This document shows positions 1-8,773 of a stretch of DNA of 64,000 nucleotides, piece by piece. Origin of the DNA: an uncultured Serinicoccus sp. (GTDB taxonomy: Bacteria > Actinomycetota > Actinomycetes > Actinomycetales > Dermatophilaceae); assembly GCF_947500995.1 (NCBI RefSeq), contig NZ_CANMUA010000003.1:62001-126000 (forward strand), read 5' to 3'. Under the pieces are notes generated by a model that was not told where the DNA came from, made no database searches, and saw only the letters and a list, made by a program, of their open reading frames with translations. Made by a program: the position numbers and the translations under genes. How positions within the stretch are numbered: the stretch's first letter is position 1; every line of letters starts with the position of its first letter.

Positions 1-185
1 TTCCCTTCAGCAGTCCCTTTAGCCCCTAACTGCTGCCTGGACATCAGCCCTGCCACGGAGCCCACAAGAAGCGCGCAGCCAAGGATGAGAAGGGCCGAAT
101 GGCCGTCCAGCAAGTAGGCGACAACGCTCACCACCGTCGCCATGACCATGGCGACGATCATCACCGTGCTCGCACGCAAGCGCAT
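1..185 (-). CDS. Small membrane protein, 3' end beyond window
   Basis: Reading the minus strand from ATG at 185 gives 61 codons without a stop, running off the left edge. A strong Shine-Dalgarno (GGGGAGGTAG) lies directly before the ATG. The peptide begins MRLRAST and shows two hydrophobic stretches (roughly residues 7-24 and 30-48) separated by a short polar turn, then a basic tail, so a small inner-membrane protein is likely. I do not recognise the family and cannot see how long it is. The good ribosome site makes it more credible than a chance frame. Confidence 0.55.
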   Translation of the reverse strand, partial: MRLRASTVMIVAMVMATVVSVVAYLLDGHSALLILGCALLVGSVAGLMSRQQLGAKGTAEG

Positions 186-328
186 CTACCTCCCCGTCGT
201 GGAGATGAACCTATCGTCTGAAAACCCGATGGTGGGTGCTCCAGGACACCCGGGTACAGCTCTACAGGATGGTCGAGTCGTCGCGTGACGCCTCCATCCT
301 GATGGGGTTGCAGGGAGGCTGGCGCGCC

Positions 329-592
329 TCAGCTCGAGGGCTCTTCCAGGGTGTGCCCTTCTTGCTTGGTGCGACGCGACTTTCGCTCACGCCCGTAGAC
401 AAAGATCATCGTGCCGCCTTGAACGAGCAAGCAGGCTGCCACCAACCACACCCGCCAGTCGGCATCACCCCTAGCCATCCGGGGCCACTGGAGGGAACTG
501 GCGAACATGAGGAAGATCGCAAGAATGAGCCCGAACGTCCCGACCAATGGACGCCTCGAGTCCTTCGTCGCGGGTGTGCGGTCCGGTGCCAC
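329..592 (-). CDS. Small two-helix membrane protein, unknown function
   Basis: The frame encodes two clear membrane helices (LVGTFGLILAIFLMF and WLVAACLLVQGGTMIFVYG) followed by a basic, then acidic cytoplasmic tail. No family is recognised. The start is uncertain: the frame is open up to 766 but that overlaps the lipoprotein gene upstream. I chose GTG at 592; TTG at 547, just before the first helix and preceded by GAGGCG, is an alternative. It lies on the same strand as the lipoprotein gene and may be co-transcribed with it. Confidence 0.4.
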   Translation of the reverse strand: MAPDRTPATKDSRRPLVGTFGLILAIFLMFASSLQWPRMARGDADWRVWLVAACLLVQGGTMIFVYGRERKSRRTKQEGHTLEEPSS

Positions 593-656
593 GAGGGTGA
601 GGCTACCAACGCCATGGGCTTCCGCGGCCGTGAAATCGGTGCCCGCCCCTGCTGGC

Positions 657-1511
657 TCATTCGCTGATCGGGCGGGCCGAATAGTCGTGGATGAAGTAGC
701 AGGTCGCCGAGTCAGACTGGGCCAGGTCCCTCCCGAGAGAGACGTACCGTGGGGTGCCCTCGGCATCGAGGGCGACGCGCCGGGCGACCCCGCCGCGGTT
801 GACCTCCTCCACGATGTCTCCCAACGTCATCGCCGAGTCCACAACCAGCTCGCTCATCGTGCTCTCGCCGAACCCGTCCCCGAGCGGCTCGATGCCGGTG
901 ACCTCGCCACCGGAGACGTCAACCTCGAAGGTGCCCAGGAACGCCCGTTCCCCGCACATGCTCGTCACCTGGAAGGTGTAGGTGTCGGGGGCCGCCCAGT
1001 CGATGCGCCCGGCCCGTTCTGGGCTCGGCAGGTGCCACCGGGCAGGCCCGGGCGTGCAGGCGGCGGTCCCAGCGGCCTCGGCGCCGTCCAGGCAGGCAGC
1101 ATCGACCAAGTCCCGACCCAGGGCGTCCGGCCCGAGCCGCACCTCGAGAGGGACCGTGTCGTTCCCGAGGCAGTTGGCGGCGCCGGACCGGGCCTCCACC
1201 GGGGTGCTGATGACGACTCTGTCGGGCTCTACCTCGATCACGGGGTCGAGGACGGGGCCGGTGACACCGCCGGCACACCCCAACCGGGTGACCAAGAGAC
1301 TGACCACGGCGCCATCCTCTGTCGCTTCTGGTGCGCTGCCGATCTGCCACGTCGCCGTGTCGCCCTGACGAGCGTCGCCCTCCCCTGCTCCGGGGGCGGT
1401 GGCCGAGCCGGTTGCGCAGCCCGACAAGCTCAGCGACAGGACTGCGAGCACGACACCCCACAGGGAGCGCCGCACCCGATCACCCCGTCCAGCAACCCCG
1501 CCATGGTCCAT
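657..1511 (-). CDS. Secreted lipoprotein, DUF6174-like
   Basis: A lipoprotein signal peptide is visible: basic start, hydrophobic core, then lipobox LSGC, so the mature protein should be lipid-anchored outside the membrane. The C-terminal half (CGERAFLGTFEVDVSGGEVTG and a closing VSLGR...YFIHDYS) resembles actinobacterial DUF6174 proteins, whose role is unknown. ATG at 1511 is chosen because GGAGGTGGCC lies just upstream; an ATG at 1568 would place a hydrophilic extension before the signal peptide. About 284 residues. Six cysteines besides the lipobox cysteine suggest disulfides. Confidence 0.65.
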   Translation of the reverse strand: MDHGGVAGRGDRVRRSLWGVVLAVLSLSLSGCATGSATAPGAGEGDARQGDTATWQIGSAPEATEDGAVVSLLVTRLGCAGGVTGPVLDPVIEVEPDRVVISTPVEARSGAANCLGNDTVPLEVRLGPDALGRDLVDAACLDGAEAAGTAACTPGPARWHLPSPERAGRIDWAAPDTYTFQVTSMCGERAFLGTFEVDVSGGEVTGIEPLGDGFGESTMSELVVDSAMTLGDIVEEVNRGGVARRVALDAEGTPRYVSLGRDLAQSDSATCYFIHDYSARPISE

Positions 1512-1681
1512 GGCCACCTCCAGTCGTCGATGCACTTCGGACTCCCACCTCCCGGACGGGGTTCCCACACACGATCAAAGACCTACCACCTGGGAAGATG
1601 CCGCCCCGAAACGCCACCCGCACACAGGCCCCCGCTTCACACGCGCCACCACGGGTAACCAGCGGCAGAGTCGTACGCTTG

Positions 1682-1924
1682 TCAGGGCAGAAGGTCCCAG
1701 AACTGACGGCGGGCCGGCATTGCGTGAATCACCATCTCCTCGCCACTGGGGAAGACCAGCACGACCGTCTCCAGCAACCTCGCTTGAGTGTCAAAGCCCA
1801 GCCGCAGCTCGCGGTGGGGCCAGTCATCCTCCTCCAGTGGCTCGACCCACAACGACAGGTCCGCAGCCTGAACCGCATCCTTGGGAAGGACTCCATGCTT
1901 GAGAGCGCTGCGGTGGACCTTCAC
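1682..1924 (-). CDS. Toxin of a type II TA pair, BrnT/RelE-like
   Basis: An 80-residue protein directly downstream of a ribbon-helix-helix gene and overlapping it by 4 bases (GTGA at 1921-1924). KHGV near the N-terminus, RELRLGFD in the middle and VIHAMPARRQF at the end recall BrnT-type toxins, small RelE-fold ribonucleases, but similarity is by eye only. In brnTA the toxin usually comes first; here the antitoxin is first. The GTG start shares bases with the antitoxin stop, so translational coupling is likely. An alternative is a non-toxic small partner of the DNA-binding protein. Confidence 0.5.
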   Translation of the reverse strand: MKVHRSALKHGVLPKDAVQAADLSLWVEPLEEDDWPHRELRLGFDTQARLLETVVLVFPSGEEMVIHAMPARRQFWDLLP

Positions 1925-2169
1925 GCGGCGTAGCCGGCCAGCGCCCGTCGGATGGCCTCGGAGCGAGACAGGTGCTCCCGGGCGGCATACGCGTCGAGCG
2001 CTGCGATCTCCTCGGCCGTGAGCCGCACGGCGATCACCTGGGTTGGTTCGGCCCCGCGCCCGGGACGACCCCGTCCGCGGCGCTTCAGCGCCTCGACGTC
2101 ATAGCCAGCCTCGGCCTCGTCAGCCCACTTCTGGATCTGCTCGTCCGTTACCTGAGTTTCACGTGCCAT
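1921..2169 (-). CDS. Ribbon-helix-helix antitoxin / repressor
   Basis: 82 residues from ATG 2169. The C-terminal third (TQVIAVRLTAEEIAALDAY...LSRSEAIRRAL) is a ribbon-helix-helix DNA-binding motif: a beta strand, two helices and the typical LSRSEAIRRAL end. The N-terminal part (DEQIQKWADEAEAGYD) is a helical region typical of CopG-like antitoxins. No Shine-Dalgarno is present; TACGAT lies 6 bases before the ATG, so the message is probably leaderless. Such proteins neutralise their partner toxin and repress their own promoter. The ORF can be extended upstream to 2253 but that lacks support. Confidence 0.7.
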   Translation of the reverse strand: MARETQVTDEQIQKWADEAEAGYDVEALKRRGRGRPGRGAEPTQVIAVRLTAEEIAALDAYAAREHLSRSEAIRRALAGYAA

Positions 2170-2175
2170 GGCCAA

Positions 2176-2181
2176 ATCGTA
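2176..2181 (-). promoter_or_regulatory. Leaderless -10 box, TA operon
   Basis: TACGAT (TANNNT class) ends 6 bases before the antitoxin ATG at 2169, inside AT-rich TTATACGAT. No ribosome-binding site intervenes. Confidence 0.5.
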
Positions 2182-2318
2182 TAACGAAAACCTGACGACA
2201 GGGAGAGGCTTGCAGTCACGACATGCTCCTGGCGGCAATCCGGTCGTTGCCATGCCGGCTTGGCAGCGGCGTCATCCTTCGAGACGTCTGAGGTGTTGAG
2301 CCAGCGAGGATGGTGCCC

Positions 2319-2831
2319 ATGACACACGTCGCAGAGCTCGGGGGTCAGACCGTGCGCGTTGGCGGACAGCCGCGGCGCGTCCTCCTACAACGCCTTCGAG
2401 AGTGTGGCGTGCGGCTCAACGCCCACGCCGAGACACTGCTTGAGAACCCAGTGTTCGATGATCCACAGAGTGAGGATCTGCGGTTCGTCGAGCGGACCGT
2501 GCAGCAACTTGGATTGCCGGCCGGCGGTACCCAGTCGCAGGTCTTCGAGGCGGCACGGAAGCACGGCTTTCAGCTCTGCCCGGTCATCAGCGGCCCGTTC
2601 CTGCGGTTGGCTACCATGCATCAGGTAAACGCACCCGATTCGGTCTTGTCTGGGGGTCGAGCACCGACCGGGGCCATCCACGTCGCCGCGAAACCGCTCA
2701 GTGAGGACGAGCTGTACCCAAAGGGCTTCTATCTGCGCGTCGTCGACCACGTGGTCTGGCTGAGGGGGTACCGGTGTGACGACACCTACGAGTGGGACGC
2801 GCAGCAGCGGCTGGCCCTCGTCGAACCCTAG
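2319..2831 (+). CDS. Conserved hypothetical protein, 170 aa
   Basis: A soluble protein with no signal peptide or membrane segment. I do not recognise a domain with confidence; the C-terminal half (PTGAIHVAAKPL...PKGFYLRVVDHVVWLRGYRCDD) resembles a conserved hypothetical family seen near actinobacterial mobile elements. ATG at 2319 is preferred to ATG 2310 because GAGG lies 9 bases upstream of 2319 but abuts 2310. By eye the gene is less GC-rich than the rest of the window. It faces the recombinase genes, 33 bases from the stop of the nearer one. Confidence 0.55.
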   Translation: MTHVAELGGQTVRVGGQPRRVLLQRLRECGVRLNAHAETLLENPVFDDPQSEDLRFVERTVQQLGLPAGGTQSQVFEAARKHGFQLCPVISGPFLRLATMHQVNAPDSVLSGGRAPTGAIHVAAKPLSEDELYPKGFYLRVVDHVVWLRGYRCDDTYEWDAQQRLALVEP

Positions 2832-2847
2832 GAACGACCTGCGGCAT

Positions 2848-2865
2848 TATGTAGGTATCGGGTGT
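2848..2865 (-). repeat. Left inverted end of the recombinase element
   Basis: On the minus strand this reads ACACCCGA-T-ACCTACATA. It overlaps the stop codon of the downstream recombinase gene and matches the words at 5313-5336. Confidence 0.5.
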
Positions 2866-4154
2866 CAAGAGGCGGCGTCGTTGTCGAGGCTGCTGAGGAG
2901 TTGGTCGTAGATCGCGGTGCGCCGGGTCTGGCCCTTGGCGGTGGCGTCGTCGCGTTGGGCGAGCAGGGTGGGGCGGAACTCGATGGTGGTCTGGAAGAAG
3001 GTGCAGGACTCGCAGATTGTCTCGTAGACGCAGTCCATGGCTTGGGGTCTGGTGCAGTAGCCGTTGCCAAGCATGCGGGCGTGCTCGCGGCGCAGTCTGG
3101 CCATGTTCGGGCCGAGGTCGTCAGCGGGCAGCTGGGCGGGGTGGGCGTAGAGCGCGTCGACCTTGGCGGCGACGGTGAAGTACTCCTCGGCGACGGTGCG
3201 GTTGGCGATCTTGGCGTAGACCAGGGTCATGTCCATCGACTTGTGGCCCAGCATCGCGGCGATCGCTTCGAGGGACATGCCGCGGTTGATCGCTTGGGTG
3301 GCCAGGGTGTGACGCAGTGGGTGGATGTGGCCCAGGCCGGCGGCGGCGCCGGCTTTGTTGATGAACCGGGTGACGGTGTGCCGGTCCAGGGGTTTGCCGT
3401 TCTCCCGAGGCAGCAACAGCCGGTGTCCCTCGGGCACGTGCGTGGCCCGGTAGGCGGCGACGAGCTCAACCAGCCGGGGGTGCAGGGGTAGGTAGCGGTC
3501 CTCGTGCAGCTTGCCGACCGGTACGTGCAACCAGTGGGTCTGGCCGATGAGGACGACGGCGTCAGCGGCCAGGGCGGTGTACTCCCCGACGCGTAGCCCG
3601 GTGCGCAGGAGGAACTCCACGGTGAGCGCGACGAGCAGACGCCGGTCGGCCTGGGCCGCGACCAGCAGACGTGAGGCGGCCTGGTCGTCCAGGGCCTTGG
3701 GCAACGGGTGGCGCTGTTTGGGCACGTCGCCGGGGAACATCGGTACCCGGGGCGGGGCGTCGTCCCAGCCCCATTCATCGATCCGCAGGAAGAACATGCG
3801 CAGGGTGCCGAGCCGGTGCGCCAGGGTGGCGGCGTTGGCGCGGGGCGCGCCTGCGCGTCCAGGTCGGGCTGCCAGCCAGGGCTTGTACCCCTCGATGTGG
3901 ACCCGGCCGACCTCACGGATCCTGGTGACCTCACGGTGGTGGGTCAGCAGGTAGGTCGCGAAGACACGCAGGCACTGGTCGGCGTTGTTCACGCTGCCCG
4001 GACGCAGCACGACGGCGACCTGGCCCAGGTAGGCCCGCATGGTGGCGGCCACGAACGGCAGGTCGGCGTCCACCTGCTCCCAGGTGGCCACCGGTGCCCC
4101 GCCACCGCGTCCGGGCTGCTGCGGGCAGAACCGTCCCGGAAGGCCGGTGCTCAC
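2865..4154 (-). CDS. Tyrosine recombinase with C-terminal Cys motif
   Basis: A 429-residue site-specific recombinase. Catalytic motifs of the phage-integrase fold are visible: RTGLRVGE (first Arg), HPLRHTLATQ (His-x-x-Arg), LGHKS (His) and the VYAKI tyrosine. The N-terminal 150 residues form the SAM-like core-binding domain. After the catalytic domain comes about 100 residues ending in CVYETICESCTFF, a possible zinc site, as in some transposon-encoded recombinases (Tn554 TnpB type). The ATG overlaps the stop of the upstream recombinase by 4 bases. It probably acts with that partner to excise and insert the element. Confidence 0.85.
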   Translation of the reverse strand: MSTGLPGRFCPQQPGRGGGAPVATWEQVDADLPFVAATMRAYLGQVAVVLRPGSVNNADQCLRVFATYLLTHHREVTRIREVGRVHIEGYKPWLAARPGRAGAPRANAATLAHRLGTLRMFFLRIDEWGWDDAPPRVPMFPGDVPKQRHPLPKALDDQAASRLLVAAQADRRLLVALTVEFLLRTGLRVGEYTALAADAVVLIGQTHWLHVPVGKLHEDRYLPLHPRLVELVAAYRATHVPEGHRLLLPRENGKPLDRHTVTRFINKAGAAAGLGHIHPLRHTLATQAINRGMSLEAIAAMLGHKSMDMTLVYAKIANRTVAEEYFTVAAKVDALYAHPAQLPADDLGPNMARLRREHARMLGNGYCTRPQAMDCVYETICESCTFFQTTIEFRPTLLAQRDDATAKGQTRRTAIYDQLLSSLDNDAAS

Positions 4155-5263
4155 CGCAGCCTCCTGAAGCCGGCGACCGGCACCCGGTCCAGCGGGTCCG
4201 GATCCGGCGGGTGCGGTGATGCGGCGGTGGGCCCGGCGTAGACCTGGGCATCGATCACCTCGGCCGCCCGCCGGTACTGCGAGGCCAGCCAGTCATCAGC
4301 CAGGTGCAGGTAGATCCTGGTCGACTCGATCGAGGCGTGCCCGGCCTGGGCCTGCACGGCTTCCAGGGCCATCCCCGCCTCCCGCAGCCGCGTCAGACAG
4401 GTGTGCCGCAGCTCGTGGCAGGACCCGTGCTGTAACCCGGCTCGTTCCCGAGCCGAGGCGAGCACCTGTTCCAGGCCCTTGGCCGACAACGGGCGACCCC
4501 GGTGAGGCCGCTTCAGGACCAGGAACAGCGCGTCGGAGGCGGTGTCGGCAGGCCGTTCGATGTCCAGATAGGCGCCCACGTGCTCGAAGAACCGTGGTGA
4601 GACCGGGACCAGGCGTTGGTGGCCGCCCTTGCCGTCAGCGACGAACAGCTGCCGGTCCCCGGCACGCACGTCGACCAGGCGTAACCCGAGGACCTCGCAC
4701 CGTCGCAACCCACCGAGCAGCATCGCAGCGACCATGGCCCGGTCCCGGTGGGTGCGCAGCGCGCCGGTCAGGGCATCGACCTGGCCGGGGGACAAGATCC
4801 GAGGCAGCGTCCGGGCAGAACGCAGCAGCGGCACGCCCTGGGACGGGCGCGCCTTCTCCCGACGGGTCGGCAGCCCACGCGGTACCGGGTTGGTGTCCAC
4901 GTCGCCGCGCACCCTCAGGAACGCGTACAGCCCGTTGATCGTCGACAGACGGCGCCGGATCGTGCGCACCGAGACACCCGAGCCCTCAGCCACCCCGACC
5001 ACCGGACCCGGCAGCGGGTCCGGTAGCCTCGCCAACCCCGCCCGTTGCGCGCTGATGAAACCGAGCACGTCGACCGCGCGCACCTCATCGACCGGCTTGC
5101 CCACCACCGTGAAAAAGACCTTCAGATCGAACCACGTCGCCAGCACCGTGTTCGGACGCGCCCTGGCCGCGACGAACTCCAGATAGGCATCCAGGCGCGG
5201 GTCACCCAAAGACCCCCGCCCCGGGTGGACAGGCCGGACCACGCACGGCAGCACATCACTCAT
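4151..5263 (-). CDS. Tyrosine recombinase, first gene of pair
   Basis: A 370-residue recombinase, upstream gene of a two-gene operon. LLGGLRRCEVLGL supplies the first catalytic Arg, CHELRHTCLTRL the His-x-x-Arg, AGHASIESTRIYLH the second His and the tyrosine nucleophile. The N-terminal region (LDAYLEFVAARARPNTV) is a core-binding domain. ATG 5263 is chosen because GAGGAGG precedes it; the frame opens further upstream at 5329 without a ribosome site. Its promoter region lies against the element end at 5313-5336 and the IS3 insertion at 5338. Confidence 0.85.
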   Translation of the reverse strand: MSDVLPCVVRPVHPGRGSLGDPRLDAYLEFVAARARPNTVLATWFDLKVFFTVVGKPVDEVRAVDVLGFISAQRAGLARLPDPLPGPVVGVAEGSGVSVRTIRRRLSTINGLYAFLRVRGDVDTNPVPRGLPTRREKARPSQGVPLLRSARTLPRILSPGQVDALTGALRTHRDRAMVAAMLLGGLRRCEVLGLRLVDVRAGDRQLFVADGKGGHQRLVPVSPRFFEHVGAYLDIERPADTASDALFLVLKRPHRGRPLSAKGLEQVLASARERAGLQHGSCHELRHTCLTRLREAGMALEAVQAQAGHASIESTRIYLHLADDWLASQYRRAAEVIDAQVYAGPTAASPHPPDPDPLDRVPVAGFRRLR

Positions 5264-5312
5264 CGCAAGCTCCTCCTCGAGCATCGGCAACGAGCCCAAC
5301 ACTGCCGCGCCC

Positions 5313-5336
5313 ACACCCGAAGAGATCACCTACATA
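5313..5336 (+). repeat. Right inverted end of the recombinase element
   Basis: Reads ACACCCGA, 7 bases, ACCTACATA, matching the minus-strand words at 2848-2865. The IS3-family element begins at 5338, just beyond it. Confidence 0.5.
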
Positions 5337-5337
5337 T
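5335..5337 (+). repeat. Target-site duplication TAT, left copy
   Basis: TAT immediately left of the IS; the same TAT lies immediately right of it at 6721-6723. A 3-base duplication is normal for IS3-family insertion. Confidence 0.75.
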
Positions 5338-5365
5338 TGAATCGCCCCGGGTCTGATGGAGGCTC
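5338..5365 (+). repeat. IS left terminal inverted repeat
   Basis: 28 bases starting TGAATCGCCCCGGGT and ending TGGAGGCTC; matches the reverse complement of 6693-6720 with a few differences in the middle. Confidence 0.85.
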
Positions 5366-5380
5366 TCATTCCTGGGAAGG

Positions 5381-6690
<1,310 letters not shown>

Positions 6691-6692
6691 CC

Positions 6693-6720
6693 GAGCCTCC
6701 ACGAAACCCGGGGCGATTCA
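6693..6720 (-). repeat. IS right terminal inverted repeat
   Basis: Reverse complement starts TGAATCGCCCCGGGTT and ends TGGAGGCTC, matching the left repeat. Followed by the TAT target duplication at 6721-6723. Confidence 0.85.
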
Positions 6721-6953
6721 TATCAAGCATGACAGCGATGTACCGACCCTCGGCGCTGGCTGATGACTCGCATATCCCTGATGAGGACGCGCTGGTCGGC
6801 AGATCCCGTCTGTCACGCCCTCCGCGCCTGGGGCGTAGCCCGCCAATCGGGTCATGGTGCGCCACTTCTGCCGGCTGAGTGCCTCATCGCCCTGGCGCGG
6901 TGAGAAGAGGTTTCGAGCGAGGCCGCGGAGATCGTCGCCGGTGTGCCCGGTCC
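6721..6953. other. No gene seen between IS and next promoter
   Basis: Starts with the right TAT target duplication. Frames on both strands are open for stretches but lack start signals or recognisable domains. It may be old element-edge DNA. Confidence 0.4.
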
Positions 6954-6959
6954 TAGGGT
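6954..6959 (+). promoter_or_regulatory. Leaderless -10 box TAGGGT
   Basis: Ends 7 bases before ATG 6967; no Shine-Dalgarno is present. This decides 6967 over the upstream ATG 6943. Confidence 0.6.
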
Positions 6960-6966
6960 GGGCAGC

Positions 6967-7617
6967 ATGGGCGAATCTGGCGGCAAGGACCCGATCGACG
7001 ACTTCCCTGCGGTGGCGGACCACTTCGATGTCGTGCAGTGGCTGCGGCCTAAGGGCGGTCCCCGGTCGGTGGTCGAGCAGTACCACGCCCTGCGCGGCAT
7101 CCCCCTGCAGCCCGTCGAGACGGGCCGACGGCTGGGCGAGTTCCTCCTGACGGAGGAGGACCCTGAGGTCGTGGCGTTCGGTCACGACGAGCACACCTTC
7201 TACATGGCCAGCACCAGCATCCTGAGCCTGGACCCGCAGATCGAGCCCTGGCGCACCCTGGACGTCACCGCGGGCGAGATGCGCCACGTCGCCCGTAACA
7301 CCAGGGTCGGGTGGGAGGAGTTCGACTGGTGGGTCCGTGGCGTCCTCAAGCGCCGGCTGAGCTACGGGCTGGACGAGTCCGACACCGGCATCCAGGTGGG
7401 TGAGCCGCCCGAGTTCGAGGCACCGTTCTGGACCTGGGTCGCCAACGCCGAACCCATCCCTGACGAGGACGGCACGTTGCCCGACCGGGACGGCCTGTGG
7501 GTCGAGGTCTCCGACGTGCTCATGGCCATGGTCATCACCTCGCTGCTGAACCTGGACCCGCATGACATGAGCACGTGGGACTGGAAGGTCGACACCTATC
7601 GGGTGCCTCCGCTCTAG
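6967..7617 (+). CDS. Hypothetical acidic soluble protein
   Basis: A 216-residue acidic protein without signal peptide or membrane helices. Tryptophan-rich stretches stand out (VGWEEFDWWVRGVLKRRLSYG; FWTWVANAEP). No family is recognised. ATG 6967 follows a TAGGGT box by 7 bases, so the transcript probably starts on the start codon. The stop overlaps the stop of the opposing small membrane gene at 7614. Coding character is good and GC matches the chromosomal part more than the island, so this may be the first gene beyond the mobile region. Confidence 0.6.
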   Translation: MGESGGKDPIDDFPAVADHFDVVQWLRPKGGPRSVVEQYHALRGIPLQPVETGRRLGEFLLTEEDPEVVAFGHDEHTFYMASTSILSLDPQIEPWRTLDVTAGEMRHVARNTRVGWEEFDWWVRGVLKRRLSYGLDESDTGIQVGEPPEFEAPFWTWVANAEPIPDEDGTLPDRDGLWVEVSDVLMAMVITSLLNLDPHDMSTWDWKVDTYRVPPL

Positions 7618-7853
7618 GGCTGGCGAGCCCAGGTCCGCGCGTCCGCGGTCCTCGGAGAGATCGGCGGAGCGGTCTGACGCTGCTCCACCTCGAGGAGGTG
7701 CACGAGCATGCCGCCGACGAGCAGCACGATGGCCATCCAGGCGGGGAAGGTGATCGTGAAGTGCCCCCAGGAGTTCTCAGGTGTGGGCCACACCCCAGCC
7801 GCGCCCATCCATGCCATGAGGAAGTGCATGGGCCACGCGAGCCCCCACGTCAA
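7614..7853 (-). CDS. Small membrane protein, start uncertain
   Basis: At least two hydrophobic helices (WPMHFLMAWMGAAGVW and FPAWMAIVLLVGGMLVHLL) and a short polar tail. The called start is TTG 7853. The same frame stays open and strongly hydrophobic for another 50 codons upstream (LLSGLAVVVVGLWRV, VALWGPVIALL), but that part has no ATG, GTG or TTG, so the true start is either TTG 7853 or a non-standard codon. It lies downstream of the TetR gene on the same strand. Function unknown. Confidence 0.4.
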   Translation of the reverse strand: MTWGLAWPMHFLMAWMGAAGVWPTPENSWGHFTITFPAWMAIVLLVGGMLVHLLEVEQRQTAPPISPRTADARTWARQP

Positions 7854-8012
7854 GAGAGCGATGACGGGCCCCCAGAGCGCGACGCATACGCGCCACAGAC
7901 CGACGACGACAACTGCGAGACCTGACAGCAGTGCCTTGTGGCCGACGTCCGAGCTGGGCTCCGTGAGGAGCCCGAAGGGAGCCGGGCCAGGTGGTCGTGG
8001 CGAGATGCTGGG

Positions 8013-8636
8013 TCAGCTCGCGGTGATGCGCGCGACGGCGACGGCGACGTCGTGGGAGTCGCGCGGCTGTGCGTCGAGGGCGCGGTGGATGGTGAGCCCT
8101 TCGATGAGGGCGTCCAGCAGGCTCGCGGTCTGCGGGTCGAAGTGGCGCTCGAGGGCCGCCCGGCTGCGGCCCATCCACGCGCTGGTGATGGACCGGTAGG
8201 AGGGATCGCGTGCGGCCAGGGTGTAGAGCTCGTGGGAGAGCACCAGGTCCCGGTCGTCGCCGTAGACGTCCTGGAGGATGATCGCGACGACCGCCTCGCG
8301 GGCCGTGGCCGGATCGGTCACCGACGCCATGCGGCGCTCGAACCGGTCACTGACGGTGGTGGCGAAGCGGGTGAACGCCTCCCGCAGGAGGTCGTCCATA
8401 CCGTCGAAGTAGTAGGTCATCGCGCCGAGGGGCACGTCTGCCCGGGCGGCGACCTTGCGGTGGGAGGTCCCGGCGATGCCGGCCTGCGAGATCACCTCGA
8501 GGCAGGCGTCGATGATCCGGTCGCGACGGTCCGGGTCGTTGCTGCGCCCCAGGCGTGAGCCCGGTCGACGCGGCGGAGGCGTCGGCCCGTGCTCCTGGTT
8601 GCTGCGCGGGTCGTCCGCGCCGTCGTCCGTCGTCAC
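8013..8636 (-). CDS. TetR-family transcriptional regulator
   Basis: Residues about 37-84 form a TetR helix-turn-helix (RRDRIIDACLEVISQAGIAGTSHRKVAARADVPLG... with YYFDGMDDLL), followed by the ligand-binding helical domain; 207 residues is normal. The first 35 residues are an unusual hydrophilic extension. GTG 8636 is supported by TAGGTT ending 7 bases upstream, a leaderless arrangement. It is divergent from the MFS transporter, and a near-palindrome at 8660-8673 lies between them, so it most likely represses that transporter and perhaps itself. Confidence 0.85.
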   Translation of the reverse strand: MTTDDGADDPRSNQEHGPTPPPRRPGSRLGRSNDPDRRDRIIDACLEVISQAGIAGTSHRKVAARADVPLGAMTYYFDGMDDLLREAFTRFATTVSDRFERRMASVTDPATAREAVVAIILQDVYGDDRDLVLSHELYTLAARDPSYRSITSAWMGRSRAALERHFDPQTASLLDALIEGLTIHRALDAQPRDSHDVAVAVARITAS

Positions 8637-8643
8637 GGCGTCG

Positions 8644-8649
8644 AACCTA
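8644..8649 (-). promoter_or_regulatory. Leaderless -10 box for the TetR gene
   Basis: Minus-strand TAGGTT ends 7 bases before GTG 8636. Confidence 0.55.
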
Positions 8650-8659
8650 CGGCATAGTG

Positions 8660-8673
8660 TGTACGATCGTCCA
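8660..8673. promoter_or_regulatory. Candidate TetR operator
   Basis: TGTACGA followed by TCGTCCA: a 14-base near-palindrome (6 of 7 pairs) centred on CGATCG, between the divergent TetR and MFS genes and just upstream of the TetR -10 box. Confidence 0.5.
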
Positions 8674-8773
8674 ACAACTGCGTGCCCCGTGACGGTGCAT
8701 CCTGGCGCCCCGGTCCGGCGACCGGCTCGCCGCCGCAGACATCTTGCTCGCTCCGAAAGGCAGACCGTCCACC

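Larger units (their letters stand above)
2848..5337. mobile_element. Two-tyrosine-recombinase element with inverted ends
   Basis: Two overlapping tyrosine recombinase genes fill this interval. Both boundaries carry the same pair of words in inverted orientation: ACACCCGA followed by ACCTACATA (right 5313-5320 and 5328-5336; left, on the minus strand, 2865-2858 and 2856-2848). The gap between the words is 1 base on the left and 7 on the right. This is what the ends of an autonomous recombinase-only element (compare RIT and Tn554-like units) would look like. No cargo gene is present. The exact ends and the mechanism are inferred. Confidence 0.5.

Noticed and set aside
236-667. 143-codon plus-strand frame
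   Set aside because: No ribosome site and no family features; it overlaps the more plausible minus-strand membrane gene and lipoprotein.
2865-5263. Full RIT (three-recombinase) element
   Set aside because: Only two recombinase genes are present, and matching ends enclose just these two.
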